DNA from: Bacillus sp. HNG
GTDB lineage: Bacteria > Bacillota > Bacilli > Bacillales > Bacillaceae_L
NCBI RefSeq assembly: GCF_003400205.1
Contig: NZ_QUQV01000001.1
Coordinates: 434,001-498,000, forward strand
Reading direction: 5' to 3'
Length of the DNA stretch: 64,000 nt
Positions 18,006-28,085 of this stretch are shown here, piece by piece. The position numbers and the translations under genes are program-made. The notes beneath the pieces were generated by a model. The model saw nothing but the letters and a program-made list of their open reading frames with translations. It made no database searches and was not told the DNA's origin. Positions within the stretch are counted from its first letter, which is position 1, and every line of letters begins with the position of its first letter.

Positions 18006-19601
18006 CTACTCATCTGCTAACCATGAACGTAATAATTTTGCAAAATCCTCTGGCTTATCCTTCGCAAGCTTCTCCAATTGTTTTTTTCGAACGGTTGCTT
18101 CTGATTCTTTTTCCTCATTAACATCAGGAATATGATCAAAGAATACTGGTTCTGTTTGAGGATCTTCCTCCTCGATAATCGTCTCTTTCTTTTTGCGTAA
18201 AAATAAGAATAATAGAATGATAAGTCCAAGTACTAAAAGACCACCTACAATATAAATCCATAAAGGAATTGTTGAAATTACTGGCGTTTCAGTAACTGTA
18301 GTTGATTTTCCATTAAATTCTTGAACAGAAACAACAATCTTATCTTGAATTTCTTGTTGTGTTAATTGATTATTCTCGTCCTGATTAATGCTAGTACTTA
18401 CGATGGTACTTAGTATTTTTTCAATATCATCGACACGTTCTTGTGGCATCGATGCAGGATCCTTAGGGTCTGGCGCTTCAACCATAACCTGAATCCCTAA
18501 ATCTCTTATTTTATAAGGAGCTTCAACAATATCCTTTGTGATTCGATTCACATCTTTATTAACACGTTCTTCAATGCGTTCGTAATCGCCATTACCAGTT
18601 TGTCCACCAGTATTATAAGCCGGGACTTCATTTTCTCCAGTTCCGCTTATTCCACCCACTTGCGCACCATCACCAGTAAAGGTTTCAGTTATTCTTTCAA
18701 CACTGATATCAATACCTTCCATATTTTCAGGATCAACTGGTGTTACAAGGTTTTCCTGACGGTTTTCTTGTGTAAAATCAATATCCGTTGTAACCGACAC
18801 GACGATTTTATCTGGTCCCATCATTGTTCCAAGCATTTTCTGGACCTGTCTTTGTAAATCTCTTTCAATTTCACGTTTTAATTCAAGCTGTGACGCCACA
18901 TTTCCAACAACCGCTAATTTTTCTTCAGTTTCCAAGTCAAAATACTCAAAGTTTTGGTTGGTTATGACGATATTATCAGTAGGTAGATTAGGAATACTTT
19001 TTGAAACTAGGTGATATAAAGATTTGATCTGTTCTTGTTCAAATCTATACCCAGGTTTCGTGTTTAGAACGATAGAAGCGGATGCCTCTGCCTGGCTATC
19101 CTTAACAAAAATCCCATCGTTCGGCATGCTAATCATAACCTTCGCATCATTTATCCCATCGATGCCCTTGATTAGATTAGCTAATTCAGTTTGAGTGGAT
19201 TCGAGTTTAAGCATATTAAATTCATTATCGGTCATCCCAAAACCCGCATTTTGACCAAAAAATGAATAATCAATATTACCACTATCTGGTATTCCTTCTG
19301 CCGCAAGTTCAACCATTAAGGTTTCTACCACTTCCTCTGGTACCTTAATGGTTGATCCATTATCCGCTATTTCTGATTGAATTCCCCGAGAATCTAAAGT
19401 TGCTTTTATTTGCCCTGTTTCCTGTGGTGTAAGGTTACTATACAAAGGAACAAGGGTTGATTTTGTTGTAAAAAACACGGTAAGCGAAATAACGAAAATT
19501 AAAAGTACAGGCAATCCAATTATTATGGTCTTTTGAAGACCGGATTGTTTCTTCCAATATTCACTTATCTTCGTTTTATATAAAAGAAGTTTCTCTTTCA
19601 T
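18006..19601 (-). CDS. fliF: FliF, MS-ring protein
   Basis: A 531-residue MS-ring subunit. It has a membrane helix near the N-terminus (about 24-46), ring-building motifs (YSNLTPQETGQIKATLD, then TQTELANLIKGIDGINDAKVMISMP) and a second helix at about 444-466. The acidic C-terminal tail (LAKDKPEDFAKLLRSWLADE) binds FliG. FliF is the scaffold around which the export gate and C-ring are built. Confidence 0.96.
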   Translation of the reverse strand: MKEKLLLYKTKISEYWKKQSGLQKTIIIGLPVLLIFVISLTVFFTTKSTLVPLYSNLTPQETGQIKATLDSRGIQSEIADNGSTIKVPEEVVETLMVELAAEGIPDSGNIDYSFFGQNAGFGMTDNEFNMLKLESTQTELANLIKGIDGINDAKVMISMPNDGIFVKDSQAEASASIVLNTKPGYRFEQEQIKSLYHLVSKSIPNLPTDNIVITNQNFEYFDLETEEKLAVVGNVASQLELKREIERDLQRQVQKMLGTMMGPDKIVVSVTTDIDFTQENRQENLVTPVDPENMEGIDISVERITETFTGDGAQVGGISGTGENEVPAYNTGGQTGNGDYERIEERVNKDVNRITKDIVEAPYKIRDLGIQVMVEAPDPKDPASMPQERVDDIEKILSTIVSTSINQDENNQLTQQEIQDKIVVSVQEFNGKSTTVTETPVISTIPLWIYIVGGLLVLGLIILLFLFLRKKKETIIEEEDPQTEPVFFDHIPDVNEEKESEATVRKKQLEKLAKDKPEDFAKLLRSWLADE

Positions 19602-19634
19602 TTACATACCCCTATCAAGCTGTATTATTTCGGA

Positions 19635-19934
19635 TTAAACCTGCATCCTCATGATTTCTTGGTATGCCTCTACTACTTTATTTCGAATTTGAAGTGTCGC
19701 CTGCAAGGAAACACTCGCTTTCTGAGAAGCAATCATAACTTGGTGCAAATCAACGTTTTCGCCTTTAATCAGCTTTTCGGTCATGATATCCGATGACTTT
19801 TGTGAATCATTCACATTATTGATGGCGTCTTTTAAAAAATGGCTAAATTCCTTTTGAACAGCACTTGCTGTTTTTTGTTGTACCCCGGGCTTCGAAAAAA
19901 CCTGCGGTGTCGCAATATTTATCTTTTCAATCAC
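19635..19934 (-). CDS. fliE: FliE, MS ring-rod junction protein
   Basis: A 99-residue FliE. The conserved C-terminal block runs from FSHFLKDAINNVNDSQKSSD through GENVDLHQVMIASQKASVSLQATLQIRNKVVEAYQEIMRM. FliE connects the MS ring to the first rod subunits and is among the first exported proteins. It is between flgC and fliF, as usual. Confidence 0.95.
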   Translation of the reverse strand: MIEKINIATPQVFSKPGVQQKTASAVQKEFSHFLKDAINNVNDSQKSSDIMTEKLIKGENVDLHQVMIASQKASVSLQATLQIRNKVVEAYQEIMRMQV

Positions 19935-19944
19935 AGTTCATCAC

Positions 19945-20394
19945 CTATTTTCCAATTTCTAAAGCCTTCATTAACATTCCTTTTGAGGCATTAAGGACTG
20001 TCACATTCGCCTCATACGATCTTGTGGCGCTAATTAAATCGACCATTTCCTTTAGAGGGTCTACATTCGGAAGTGCGACATAGCCATCTTCATTTGCATC
20101 AGGATGATCCGGGTTATATACAAGCTGGAATGGAGTGTCATCTTCAACGATTCCTGTCACCTTAACTCCGTTTCCAACTTTCGATTGGTTCATCGCTTTT
20201 GATAGATGTGAAGAAAAACTATTTCCTAGTGGCTGCTGAACTACCATTTTTCGTTTATACGGCTGCCACTGACCATCAACAAGTTTTCCCCTTGTTGTAT
20301 CCACATTTGCCATATTTGAAGAAATAACGTCCATTCTAAGTCGTCCAGCAGTTAGTGCAGAAGCACTTGTATTAAGGCTATGAAAAATTGACAC
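19945..20394 (-). CDS. flgC: FlgC, proximal rod protein
   Basis: A 149-residue rod subunit with the N-terminal motif SALTAGRLRMDVISSNMANVDT and the C-terminal helix YVALPNVDPLKEMVDLISATRSYEANVTVLNASKGMLMKALEIGK typical of FlgC. Together with FlgB it forms the proximal rod. It is two bases downstream of flgB. Confidence 0.96.
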   Translation of the reverse strand: MSIFHSLNTSASALTAGRLRMDVISSNMANVDTTRGKLVDGQWQPYKRKMVVQQPLGNSFSSHLSKAMNQSKVGNGVKVTGIVEDDTPFQLVYNPDHPDANEDGYVALPNVDPLKEMVDLISATRSYEANVTVLNASKGMLMKALEIGK

Positions 20395-20396
20395 TC

Positions 20397-20792
20397 TTAG
20401 TTCCCTCCTTTAATCACGGTTTTTAAGGTATTAAACTTCCCACTAATTCTTTCGGTTACGGCATTATAGTAAATTTGGTTTTCCGCTAATAGTGTCATTT
20501 CTTTATCTATATCAACGTTATTACCGTTATGGTTATACGCTGTATCATTCTTTGTAGCGAGTAGGCTGTTTAGGCGTTTGCTACTAGTAAATTCGAAATG
20601 TTTTTCATTCGTACGATTTGCTCTCAATTGACTATTCATTTCATTCGATAGAAGGTTTTTAAAGCTAACATCCTGTGCTTTGTAATTTGGCGTATCAACA
20701 TTTGCAATATTATTTGAGATTACCTTCTGTCGTAGAGCTGAATAATCTAATGCTTTTTCTAGTGAATGAATCGTATTAGAAAAAAGTTTCAT
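20397..20792 (-). CDS. flgB: FlgB, proximal rod protein; first gene of the fla/che operon
   Basis: A 131-residue rod protein: LEKALDYSALRQKVISNNIANVDTPNYKAQDVSF at the N-terminus and NNVDIDKEMTLLAENQIYYNAVTERISGKFNTLKTVI at the C-terminus, the FlgB pattern. Strong ribosome-binding site GAGGGG. As first gene of the long operon it follows a 354-base gap holding the promoter and the codY terminator. Confidence 0.96.
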   Translation of the reverse strand: MKLFSNTIHSLEKALDYSALRQKVISNNIANVDTPNYKAQDVSFKNLLSNEMNSQLRANRTNEKHFEFTSSKRLNSLLATKNDTAYNHNGNNVDIDKEMTLLAENQIYYNAVTERISGKFNTLKTVIKGGN

Positions 20793-20857
20793 CTTATCCC
20801 CTCACAAAAAATATAGTTACTTCGAATAAATATAACGTATTGTGTTAACTCTTTATT

Positions 20858-20886
20858 ATTGTAATGAAATTAAATCTATCTGTCTA
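20858..20886 (-). promoter_or_regulatory. Sigma-A type promoter of the fla/che operon
   Basis: Reading the minus strand: -35 TAGACA (20881-20886), a 17-base spacer, -10 TACAAT (20858-20863), about 65 bases before the flgB start. Spacing is ideal and each hexamer matches the consensus at five of six positions. I saw no clear sigma-D promoter (TAAA-GCCGATAT) in the gap. The remainder of the gap up to the codY terminator is AT-rich with no supportable gene. Confidence 0.7.
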
Positions 20887-21101
20887 TGAAGCTTGTGATA
20901 AAAAGTGATGTTTTTCGACAATATAGGACTTTATCCCTATGAATTCCATTCTTAATTATAGGATTAAAGTTGTGGACTTTCATGTGTTTTTTACAAAAAA
21001 AAGACATGAACTTATTTCCACTACAAAAAATCGACAATTTATGATAGAAATGTGATCTGCTTTTTTTGAACATTATTACATCGTTTGTCATTTGATAAAA
21101 T

Positions 21102-21138
21102 CATAAAAAAAACGAAGATGGAGAAATCCATCTTCGTT
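21102..21138 (-). terminator. Rho-independent terminator after codY
   Basis: A 12-bp perfect stem, AACGAAGATGGA (21111-21122) with TCCATCTTCGTT (21127-21138), loop GAAA on the plus strand, lies just after the codY stop. On the minus strand it is followed by a run of T. It separates the xerC-hslV-hslU-codY transcript from the flagellar operon. Confidence 0.9.
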
Positions 21139-21146
21139 TTTTGTTC

Positions 21147-21926
21147 TTAATGTGATTTTAGTTTTTCTAATTCCACTAAGAACTTATCGTTTAGTACTTT
21201 AATGTAAGTACCTTTCATGCCTAGTGAACGGGATTCAATTACACCAGCACTTTCAAGTTTTCTTAATGCATTAACGATAACTGATCTTGTGATTCCAACG
21301 CGGTCTGCAATTTTACTTGCAACTAATAAACCTTCATTGCCGTTTAATTCTTCAAAAATATGCTCAATAGCTTCAAATTCACTATATGATAATGAACTAA
21401 TCGCCATTTGAACAACTGCTTTACTTCTTGCTTCTTCTTCAATTTCCTCTGCTTTTTCACGAAGGATTTCCATACCAACAACCGTTGCACCATACTCAGC
21501 TAAAATTAAATCATCATCTTCAAAACGTTGATCAAGTCTTGAAAGAATAAGTGTACCTAAGCGTTCACCGCCACCGATAATTGGTACAATTGTTGTTAGA
21601 CCACTTTTAAACAAATCTTTGTTTTCGATTGGGAAAGCTGTATACGCACTTTCAATATCAAGGTTAGATGAAGTTTCTCGAATATTGAATAGGCTTTGTG
21701 TGTACTCTTCAGGGAAATGACGATCCTCGATCATTTTCTTCATTCTTTCATTTTCAATCTGTTGATTAATCGCAAATCCTAGAAGCTTTCCACGGCGACT
21801 TAATAAGAAAATATTTGCTCCAATTACATCGCGTAGAGTTTCTGACATTTCCTTAAAGTTAACTGGTTTACCTGCTGCATTTTGCAGCATCGCATTAATT
21901 TTTCGTGTTCTTTCTAATAATGGCAT
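21147..21926 (-). CDS. codY: CodY, GTP- and branched-chain amino acid-sensing global repressor
   Basis: A 259-residue CodY of full length. The N-terminal GAF domain (about 1-155) binds Ile/Leu/Val. A linker helix leads to a C-terminal winged helix-turn-helix ([32 protein letters not shown], about 204-235). It represses nutrient-acquisition, competence and motility genes in rich medium; in B. subtilis it acts on the adjacent fla/che promoter. It is the last gene of the xerC-hslV-hslU-codY operon. Confidence 0.98.
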   Translation of the reverse strand: MPLLERTRKINAMLQNAAGKPVNFKEMSETLRDVIGANIFLLSRRGKLLGFAINQQIENERMKKMIEDRHFPEEYTQSLFNIRETSSNLDIESAYTAFPIENKDLFKSGLTTIVPIIGGGERLGTLILSRLDQRFEDDDLILAEYGATVVGMEILREKAEEIEEEARSKAVVQMAISSLSYSEFEAIEHIFEELNGNEGLLVASKIADRVGITRSVIVNALRKLESAGVIESRSLGMKGTYIKVLNDKFLVELEKLKSH

Positions 21927-21949
21927 TTTACTTGTTCCTCCTGATAATC

Positions 21950-23347
21950 TTACAAAATAAACTGACTTAAATCTTTGTTCTTCACGATCGTACTTAATTT
22001 CTCATCCACATATTGTGGCGTAATCGTGATTTTTTCCATCGTAACATCTGGTGCTTCAAATGATAAATCCTCTAAAAGTCTTTCCAAAATCGTATGTAGT
22101 CGACGAGCTCCGATATTATCCGTGTCCTGATTCACTTGGAAGGCAACCTCAGCTATCTTACGAATAGCATCGTCAGAAAATTCAAGTTGTATACCTTCTG
22201 TTTCTAATAATGCTGAATATTGTTTCAATAGCGCATTATCTGGCTCAACTAAGATTCGATAAAAATCATCGACCGTTAGTTTCGTAAGCTCTACACGAAT
22301 CGGAAAACGACCTTGTAATTCAGGGATTAAATCCGAAGGCTTTGACATATGGAATGCTCCAGCTGCAATAAATAACATATGATCTGTTTTAACGGATCCA
22401 TATTTCGTTACAACGGTTGAACCTTCCACAATCGGTAAAATATCTCGTTGAACTCCTTCTCTGGAAACATCTGCCGAAGAAGAATTATGACTTTTACCTG
22501 CTACTTTGTCAATCTCATCTATAAAAATAATACCTGATTGTTCAGCACGATTTACAGCTTCTTGAGTAACCTCATCCATATCAATTAACTTTGCTGCTTC
22601 CTCATTTGTCAAGACTTTTCGAGCTTCTTTAACCGTTAATTTACGCTTTTTGCGTTTTTTCGGCATTAAACTGCTTAGCGCATCCTGCATATTCATTCCC
22701 ATGCTCTCCATACCGGAGCCTTGAAAAAGATCAAACATAGACGGCTGCTGTTCTTCTACTTCCACTGTAACATAATAATCTTCTAGTTCTCCAAGTGCAA
22801 GCTTGTGAGCCATTCGCTTTCTTCTTTCGCTTACACTTTCTTCTTCTGTAGACTTTTCTGTTTCTTGCTCATTAGTATTCCCACCAAATAGCATCTCAAG
22901 TGGGTTTTTATAAGTTGTTTGCTTTTTTGAACCTGGGACAAGCAAATCGACAATACGCTTATTGGCATTTTCACCAGCTCGTTCAGAAACTTCCGCCATT
23001 TTTTCCTCTTTCACTAGACGAACAGCTGTCTCGATTAAATCACGAACCATTGATTCTACATCTCGACCAACATAACCTACTTCGGTAAACTTAGTAGCCT
23101 CAACCTTAATAAACGGAGCTCCAACCAGCTTTGCTAACCGTCTTGCAATTTCGGTCTTTCCAACACCAGTTGGTCCAATCATCAGTATATTTTTTGGAAC
23201 GATTTCATCTTTCAGCTTTTCGTTAAGTAAACTGCGGCGGTATCTATTTCTTAATGCCACTGATACGGCTCGTTTAGCTTCGTTTTGGCCAATAATGTAT
23301 TGATCTAGTTTTTCAACAATCTGTCTTGGGGTTAAATTCGTTTTCAA
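21950..23347 (-). CDS. hslU: HslU (ClpY), AAA+ unfoldase of the HslUV protease (TTG start)
   Basis: A 465-residue HslU. Walker A GPTGVGKT lies at 58-65, Walker B in [12 protein letters not shown], and a long intermediate I-domain holds acidic and basic stretches (about 145-235). The C-terminal tail DLSQFIL would dock into HslV. The start is a TTG at 23347, preceded by AAGGAGGGG at ideal distance, giving a [16 protein letters not shown]-terminus. The frame from 23374 would overlap hslV and lacks its own site. The name clpY is used in Bacillus. Confidence 0.96.
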   Translation of the reverse strand: MKTNLTPRQIVEKLDQYIIGQNEAKRAVSVALRNRYRRSLLNEKLKDEIVPKNILMIGPTGVGKTEIARRLAKLVGAPFIKVEATKFTEVGYVGRDVESMVRDLIETAVRLVKEEKMAEVSERAGENANKRIVDLLVPGSKKQTTYKNPLEMLFGGNTNEQETEKSTEEESVSERRKRMAHKLALGELEDYYVTVEVEEQQPSMFDLFQGSGMESMGMNMQDALSSLMPKKRKKRKLTVKEARKVLTNEEAAKLIDMDEVTQEAVNRAEQSGIIFIDEIDKVAGKSHNSSSADVSREGVQRDILPIVEGSTVVTKYGSVKTDHMLFIAAGAFHMSKPSDLIPELQGRFPIRVELTKLTVDDFYRILVEPDNALLKQYSALLETEGIQLEFSDDAIRKIAEVAFQVNQDTDNIGARRLHTILERLLEDLSFEAPDVTMEKITITPQYVDEKLSTIVKNKDLSQFIL

Positions 23348-23360
23348 AGTAATCCCCTCC

Positions 23361-23903
23361 TTATAGTTCTTCAACTATAATATTTTCATTAGTATACACA
23401 CAAATCTCACTTGCAATTTCCAACGAAGCTTTTGCTATCTCTCTTGCCGTTAAATGGTCACCTGAGTATTTTTTTAAGGCACGACCTGCAGAAAGAGCGT
23501 AGTTTCCGCCAGAACCAATGGCAAGAATTCCATCATCTGGTTCAATCACTTCGCCTGTTCCCGAAATGAGAAGCAAATCCTTCTCATCCATCACAATTAG
23601 CATAGCCTCTAATTTACGAAGAACTTTGTCACTTCTCCATTCTTTTGCAAGTTCAACCGCTGCCCTTTGTAAATTCCCATTAAACTCCTCAAGGCGTCCT
23701 TCAAACATTTCAAAAAGGGTAAATGCATCTGCAACAGAACCCGCAAACCCTGCAATTACTCTTCCTTGAAACAGCTTACGTACCTTTCTTGCTGTATGCT
23801 TCATAACCACAGCATTACCAAAGGTTACTTGACCATCTCCTGCCATCGCTGATTTACCATTATGTTTGACAGCAAATATTGTTGTTGCATGAAAATTTGA
23901 CAT
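23361..23903 (-). CDS. hslV: HslV (ClpQ), peptidase of the HslUV protease
   Basis: A 180-residue proteasome-beta-like peptidase of 12-mer form. In enterobacteria the mature protein begins TTIVSV after Met removal. Here five residues (SNFHA) precede the equivalent TTIFAV, as in B. subtilis ClpQ, where the N-terminal serine is reported to be the nucleophile. The GDGQVTFG and [14 protein letters not shown] motifs are conserved. Known also as codW/clpQ. Confidence 0.96.
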   Translation of the reverse strand: MSNFHATTIFAVKHNGKSAMAGDGQVTFGNAVVMKHTARKVRKLFQGRVIAGFAGSVADAFTLFEMFEGRLEEFNGNLQRAAVELAKEWRSDKVLRKLEAMLIVMDEKDLLLISGTGEVIEPDDGILAIGSGGNYALSAGRALKKYSGDHLTAREIAKASLEIASEICVYTNENIIVEEL

Positions 23904-23920
23904 TTTTTAGAACAACCTCC

Positions 23921-24823
23921 TTATGCACGTGGATGTGAGGATAGATAAATATTCCGCAAATGATCCTTTGTAACATGCGTGTAAACTTGTGTTGACGACA
24001 GATTTTCGTGCCCGAGCAGTTCTTGTACAGACCTCATATCAGCGCCCTCGTTTAAAAGGTGTGTAGCAAATGTATGTCTTAATACGTGTGGACTAATATG
24101 TATCGTAGATGAAGTCTTTTTAATCATATTATTTAGGATTAACCGGACTCCCCTCGTTGTTAAAGGTCCACCACGAAAATTAAGAAAAAGACTGTTTGTA
24201 TGTACTGATGCTTTTTCGAGCAATTCCTTACGACCCTTTGATATATAGTTTGTAAGTGCTTGTTCGGCATAGCTTCCAAAAGGAACATAGCGTTGTTTAT
24301 TTCCTTTTCCATGAACAAACACGGTTCCTACAGAAAAATCGAGATCCTGAAGAGTAAGCTTACAGCATTCACTTACACGGATTCCTGTTGCATAAAGCAA
24401 TTCAAGTATAGCTTGATCCCGCTGCCCTAAACTTGTAGAAACATCCGAAACTTTGAAAAGTTTTTCCAATTCTTCTTCATATAAAAAGTGAGGAAGCTTT
24501 TGTTCTCTTTTAGGCAACGAAACCAATGAAAATGGGTTTTGAGAAATAAGCTTTTCCCTGAGAAGAAAATTAAAAAAACTGCGCAATGTTGAGATTTTTT
24601 TTGCAACAGTACGTCTTGCATATTGTTTCTTGTAAAGCTCTGTAAGATACAGTCGTACATCCGAATATGTCACATCAGATAACTCTGAGATGGATTCTTG
24701 ATTCAGAAATAAGAAAAAATGTTCGATTGATTGCTCATAATGGACAATTGTATATTCTGAATAATTTTTCTCGATTTGTAAATATTCTTTGAACAACTGT
24801 AACGATTTGTTCACATTTTCCAT
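23921..24823 (-). CDS. xerC: XerC (CodV), tyrosine recombinase for chromosome dimer resolution
   Basis: A 300-residue tyrosine recombinase with an N-terminal SAM-like core-binding domain (about 5-90) and a catalytic domain. The catalytic set is visible: R in ATGIRVSECC, K in VHGKGNKQR, HVLRHTFATHLL (H-x-x-R), H in LGHENLSS and the nucleophile Y in STQVYTHV. With XerD it resolves dimers at dif. The ATG at 24823 follows GAGGTG; a longer frame from 24859 adds 12 non-family residues. trmFO, normally the next gene upstream, is missing. A 14-bp hairpin ends three bases before its ribosome-binding site. Confidence 0.95.
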   Translation of the reverse strand: MENVNKSLQLFKEYLQIEKNYSEYTIVHYEQSIEHFFLFLNQESISELSDVTYSDVRLYLTELYKKQYARRTVAKKISTLRSFFNFLLREKLISQNPFSLVSLPKREQKLPHFLYEEELEKLFKVSDVSTSLGQRDQAILELLYATGIRVSECCKLTLQDLDFSVGTVFVHGKGNKQRYVPFGSYAEQALTNYISKGRKELLEKASVHTNSLFLNFRGGPLTTRGVRLILNNMIKKTSSTIHISPHVLRHTFATHLLNEGADMRSVQELLGHENLSSTQVYTHVTKDHLRNIYLSSHPRA

Positions 24824-24837
24824 TATTTTCACCTCAC

Positions 24838-24874
24838 AAGGGCTACTAAATATTATCACAATTTAGTAGCCCTT
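24838..24874 (-). repeat. 14-bp perfect hairpin immediately upstream of the xerC ribosome-binding site
   Basis: Arms AAGGGCTACTAAAT (24838-24851) and ATTTAGTAGCCCTT (24861-24874) with a nine-base loop. On the minus strand the hairpin is directly followed by GTGAGGTG, the xerC Shine-Dalgarno region, not by a T run, so it does not look like a simple terminator. It may protect the mRNA 5' end, modulate initiation or be a scar of the missing trmFO. Confidence 0.75.
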
Positions 24875-24956
24875 GCAAATAAAAACTCTGATTTTTTTAC
24901 AAAATTCTGAATTGCGCAAGAAATCACGTCTATTTCCACATACTTTAACAAGGAAA

Positions 24957-24984
24957 GTGGTGAGTCATAATTATAACCCACCAC
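24957..24984 (-). terminator. Probable terminator after topA
   Basis: On the minus strand, GTGGTGGGTTAT and ATGACTCACCAC pair over 12 bp with two G-U wobbles around an AATT loop, six bases after the topA stop. The following TTTCCTTGTT is a modest T tract, so termination may be partial. Confidence 0.6.
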
Positions 24985-24989
24985 ACAAG

Positions 24990-27065
24990 TTATTTTTGAG
25001 GTTCTTCTTTGTAGTCACACTCAACACACTGTACTTGAATGCCTTTTTTGAGTTTTTTCTCCACAAGCAAGTTCTCGCACTTTGGACATTTCCTCGGTAG
25101 TGGTTTATCCCAAGAAAGAAAATCACATTCAGGGTATTGATCGCAGCCATAAAAAATTCGTTTCTTCTTGCTTTTTCTTTCGACAATGTTTCCTTTACCA
25201 CATTTCGGACAAGGAACACCGATTTCTTTAACAATTGGTTTAGTATTGCGGCAATCAGGGAAATTGGAGCAAGCCATGAATTTTCCATAACGTCCCATCT
25301 TATAAACCATGGGGTGTCCGCAATTTTCACAATCAACACCTGCAGGTTCATCCTTAATCTCAACTTCCTGCATCTCTGCTTCCGCAATTTCTAATCTTTT
25401 TTCAAAATCTTTATAAAAATCATCTATAATTTGAATCCATTCTGTCTTTCCTTCTTCGACTTCATCAAGGTCATTCTCCATTTTTGCAGTAAACTCTACA
25501 TCCAAAATTTTCGGGAAAAACTCAAGCATTAATTCATCAACGATTTCTCCAAGTTCCGTTGGTACGAATCGCTTGTTATCTAATGACACATACCCTCTCT
25601 TTTGAATGGTATCTAGAGTTGGTGCATACGTAGAAGGTCGGCCTATCCCTAATTCTTCAAGGGTCTTTACAAGTCTTGCTTCCGTATAGCGTGGAGGTGG
25701 CTGAGTAAAATGTTGCTTTGGATCAACATCTTTCGAAAACACTTGGTCTCCTTCTACTAGCTCTGGAAGCATATTTTCTTTTTCTTCAATATTATCATCA
25801 TTACCCTCAACATACACCTTCATAAAACCAGGAAATTTAACTTTTGAGCCAGTTGCTCGAAAGACAACATCGCCATTATTCAGGTCAACACTCATTGTAT
25901 CCATAATTGCAGAAGCCATTTGACTTGCAACAAAACGCTCCCAAATAAGTTTATACAATCTAAATTGATCTCTGCCTAAATATTGTTTCACACTATTTGG
26001 CTCTCTAAAGACAGAGGTCGGTCGAATCCCTTCGTGAGCATCTTGGGTATTCTTTCCGTTTTTCCCTGTTCTTTTTGTATCTGTTAAAAATTGTTTACCA
26101 AAAGTCTTTTCAATATATTGTGAACCTTCCTCAATTGCGGTTTCTGAAATACGTGTTGAATCGGTACGCATATATGTGATTAGACCGACCGTTCCCTCTT
26201 TACCTAGGTCAATACCTTCATATAATTGTTGTGCAAGCATCATGGTTTTCTTTGCACGAAAATTCAATTTACGTGCAGCTTCTTGCTGTAAAGAAGAAGT
26301 AATAAAAGGTGGTGCCGGGTTTCTTTTTCGTTCTTTTTTTGTGACAGAAGTAATCGTAAATGAGTTGCCTTCAATTGTTGAAAGAATATCTTTTACCTCT
26401 GTTTCATTTGTTAACTCTAGTTTTTTTCCCTTTACACCGTAAAATTGTCCTTCAAATTGTTCATTTCCTTTTAAAAAGTCCGCTTTAATTGTCCAGTATT
26501 CTTCAGGCTCGAAAGCTTGAATTTCTTTTTCTCTATCAATGATAAGTCTGACTGCAACGGATTGTACTCGACCGGCACTTAAGCCCTTTTTTACTTTTTT
26601 CCAAAGCAGTGGACTAATATTATAGCCTACTAATCTGTCAAGAACACGTCTTGCTTGCTGTGCATCTACTAAATCCTGATTAATCGGGCGCGGATGCTTA
26701 AAAGACTCTTTAATAGCATCTTTCGTAATCTCGTTAAAAACCACTCGACAGTCTGAATGAATATCTAAATCTAATGAATGGGCAAGATGCCATGCAATTG
26801 CCTCACCTTCACGATCGGGGTCAGCTGCCAGATAAACTTTTTTTGCCTTTTTTGCAGCCGTTTTTAAATCCTTTAATACTGGACCCTTACCGCGGATTGT
26901 TATATATTTCACTTCGAAATGATTTTTTGGATCTACACCCATTTGACTTCTTGGGAGGTCTCTGATATGACCCATAGAAGCCTTTACCTTATATTTTTTT
27001 CCCAAATATCTTTCAATTGTTTTTGCTTTTGCTGGTGATTCAACTATGACTAAATAGTCCGACAT
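24990..27065 (-). CDS. topA: TopA, DNA topoisomerase I
   Basis: A 691-residue type IA topoisomerase. It has an N-terminal TOPRIM domain ([31 protein letters not shown]), the active-site segment [10 protein letters not shown] with the nucleophilic tyrosine, and three C-terminal four-cysteine zinc ribbons (CENCGHPM...[15 protein letters not shown]...[15 protein letters not shown]...CVEC). It relaxes negative supercoils and is usually essential in Bacillus. It is expressed from its own promoter at 27.1 kb. Confidence 0.98.
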   Translation of the reverse strand: MSDYLVIVESPAKAKTIERYLGKKYKVKASMGHIRDLPRSQMGVDPKNHFEVKYITIRGKGPVLKDLKTAAKKAKKVYLAADPDREGEAIAWHLAHSLDLDIHSDCRVVFNEITKDAIKESFKHPRPINQDLVDAQQARRVLDRLVGYNISPLLWKKVKKGLSAGRVQSVAVRLIIDREKEIQAFEPEEYWTIKADFLKGNEQFEGQFYGVKGKKLELTNETEVKDILSTIEGNSFTITSVTKKERKRNPAPPFITSSLQQEAARKLNFRAKKTMMLAQQLYEGIDLGKEGTVGLITYMRTDSTRISETAIEEGSQYIEKTFGKQFLTDTKRTGKNGKNTQDAHEGIRPTSVFREPNSVKQYLGRDQFRLYKLIWERFVASQMASAIMDTMSVDLNNGDVVFRATGSKVKFPGFMKVYVEGNDDNIEEKENMLPELVEGDQVFSKDVDPKQHFTQPPPRYTEARLVKTLEELGIGRPSTYAPTLDTIQKRGYVSLDNKRFVPTELGEIVDELMLEFFPKILDVEFTAKMENDLDEVEEGKTEWIQIIDDFYKDFEKRLEIAEAEMQEVEIKDEPAGVDCENCGHPMVYKMGRYGKFMACSNFPDCRNTKPIVKEIGVPCPKCGKGNIVERKSKKKRIFYGCDQYPECDFLSWDKPLPRKCPKCENLLVEKKLKKGIQVQCVECDYKEEPQK

Positions 27066-27116
27066 GTATCGCTTCCTCCTTAGAGGTTAAATTCTGAATT
27101 AAAATAAATCCTCCAT

Positions 27117-27146
27117 ATTATTAAATATTCATGGACAGTTTGTCAA
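27117..27146 (-). promoter_or_regulatory. Sigma-A promoter of topA with a palindrome over the -35
   Basis: Minus strand: perfect -35 TTGACA (27141-27146), 18-base spacer, -10 AATAAT (27117-27122). The -35 lies in a 17-base palindrome ACAGTTTGACAAACTGT (27135-27151) with eight-base arms, which could be an operator. The flanks show no further structure. Confidence 0.6.
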
Positions 27147-27185
27147 ACTGTTATGATAATTTTTATAAATTTTTCATATATATTT

Positions 27186-28067
27186 TTATGATGAAGTGTG
27201 AATTTCTGATAAAATATCCTCGCTGGTACGCACCAATTTTGCTCCAGACTGAATTAATTTATTCGTTCCAACACATGAAGGTTCTAAAATAGAACCAGGA
27301 ATGGCAAAAACCTCTCTACCCTGGTTTAGTGCTTGATCTGCTGTGATTAACGAACCACTTCTTTCCTTTGCTTCTACAACTAATGTGCCCTGGGTCAAAC
27401 CACTAATTATTCGATTCCGCATCGGAAACTGCCATTTTTCTGGCTTTGTAAAAGGGGGATATTCAGATATAAGTATATGATTTTGAGTGATAGTAGTTGC
27501 CAACTCTTTGTTTTCAAGGGGATAAATATGTTGAAGGCCACCAGCAATGACCGCAATGGTTTTTCCATTATGAGCGATTGCTAGCCTATGAGCCATTGTA
27601 TCTATTCCACGCGCCAAACCACTAACCAATACCCAATTCTGCTTAATTAAGGGCACCAACACCTTTGCCATACTTTGCCCGCATGTTACTGTAGGTGTTC
27701 GAGAGCCTACTACACTTAATAATTTTTCCCTGTTTAATAGGGCCTTGTCTCCAGCAGTATATAACACCCACGGTGGGTCATAAATTTGTTTGAGAAGACG
27801 AGGATATTCTTGATCAAATATGGTAATAATGCCCACACTTTTATTGCTATATTGTTTTAGCATACTTTGGATTGATAAAGAATGCAAATCTTTTAAAAAA
27901 ATATTGATTTGGATTTTGGTTAATGGAAGGATTTTTTCATAAAACGATGAGGGGTAATTATAGATGGAAGAAAGTGTTGGATCATGCTGTAAAATTCGAA
28001 AAATAGATTTCCAGCCTATTCCCCGACAATGGTGTAGATGTATTAAATTTTCGCGAGTTTTTTCCAT
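27186..28067 (-). CDS. dprA: DprA (Smf), DNA processing protein for natural transformation
   Basis: A 293-residue Rossmann-fold protein. The nucleotide-binding-like GSRTPT motif, SGLARGIDTMAHR, GGLQHIYPLEN, SEYPP and the FPMRNRIISGL motif characterise DprA. It loads RecA on incoming single-stranded DNA in competence. No C-terminal winged helix is evident; the protein ends soon after the Rossmann domain, as in other Bacillus. Its 5' neighbour sucD is separated by a terminator. Confidence 0.94.
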   Translation of the reverse strand: MEKTRENLIHLHHCRGIGWKSIFRILQHDPTLSSIYNYPSSFYEKILPLTKIQINIFLKDLHSLSIQSMLKQYSNKSVGIITIFDQEYPRLLKQIYDPPWVLYTAGDKALLNREKLLSVVGSRTPTVTCGQSMAKVLVPLIKQNWVLVSGLARGIDTMAHRLAIAHNGKTIAVIAGGLQHIYPLENKELATTITQNHILISEYPPFTKPEKWQFPMRNRIISGLTQGTLVVEAKERSGSLITADQALNQGREVFAIPGSILEPSCVGTNKLIQSGAKLVRTSEDILSEIHTSS

Positions 28068-28085
28068 ATTGACTCCTTTTTTTCA

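Noticed and set aside
20876-21091. 71-codon minus-strand frame between codY and flgB
   Set aside because: It overlaps the inferred fla/che promoter, has no ribosome-binding site and a low-complexity composition (Phe, Lys, His, Ser) typical of AT-rich non-coding DNA.
24890-24915. CodY box upstream of xerC around AATTCAGAATTTTG
   Set aside because: Only the central seven bases fit; about nine of 15 positions match, which is expected by chance in AT-rich DNA.
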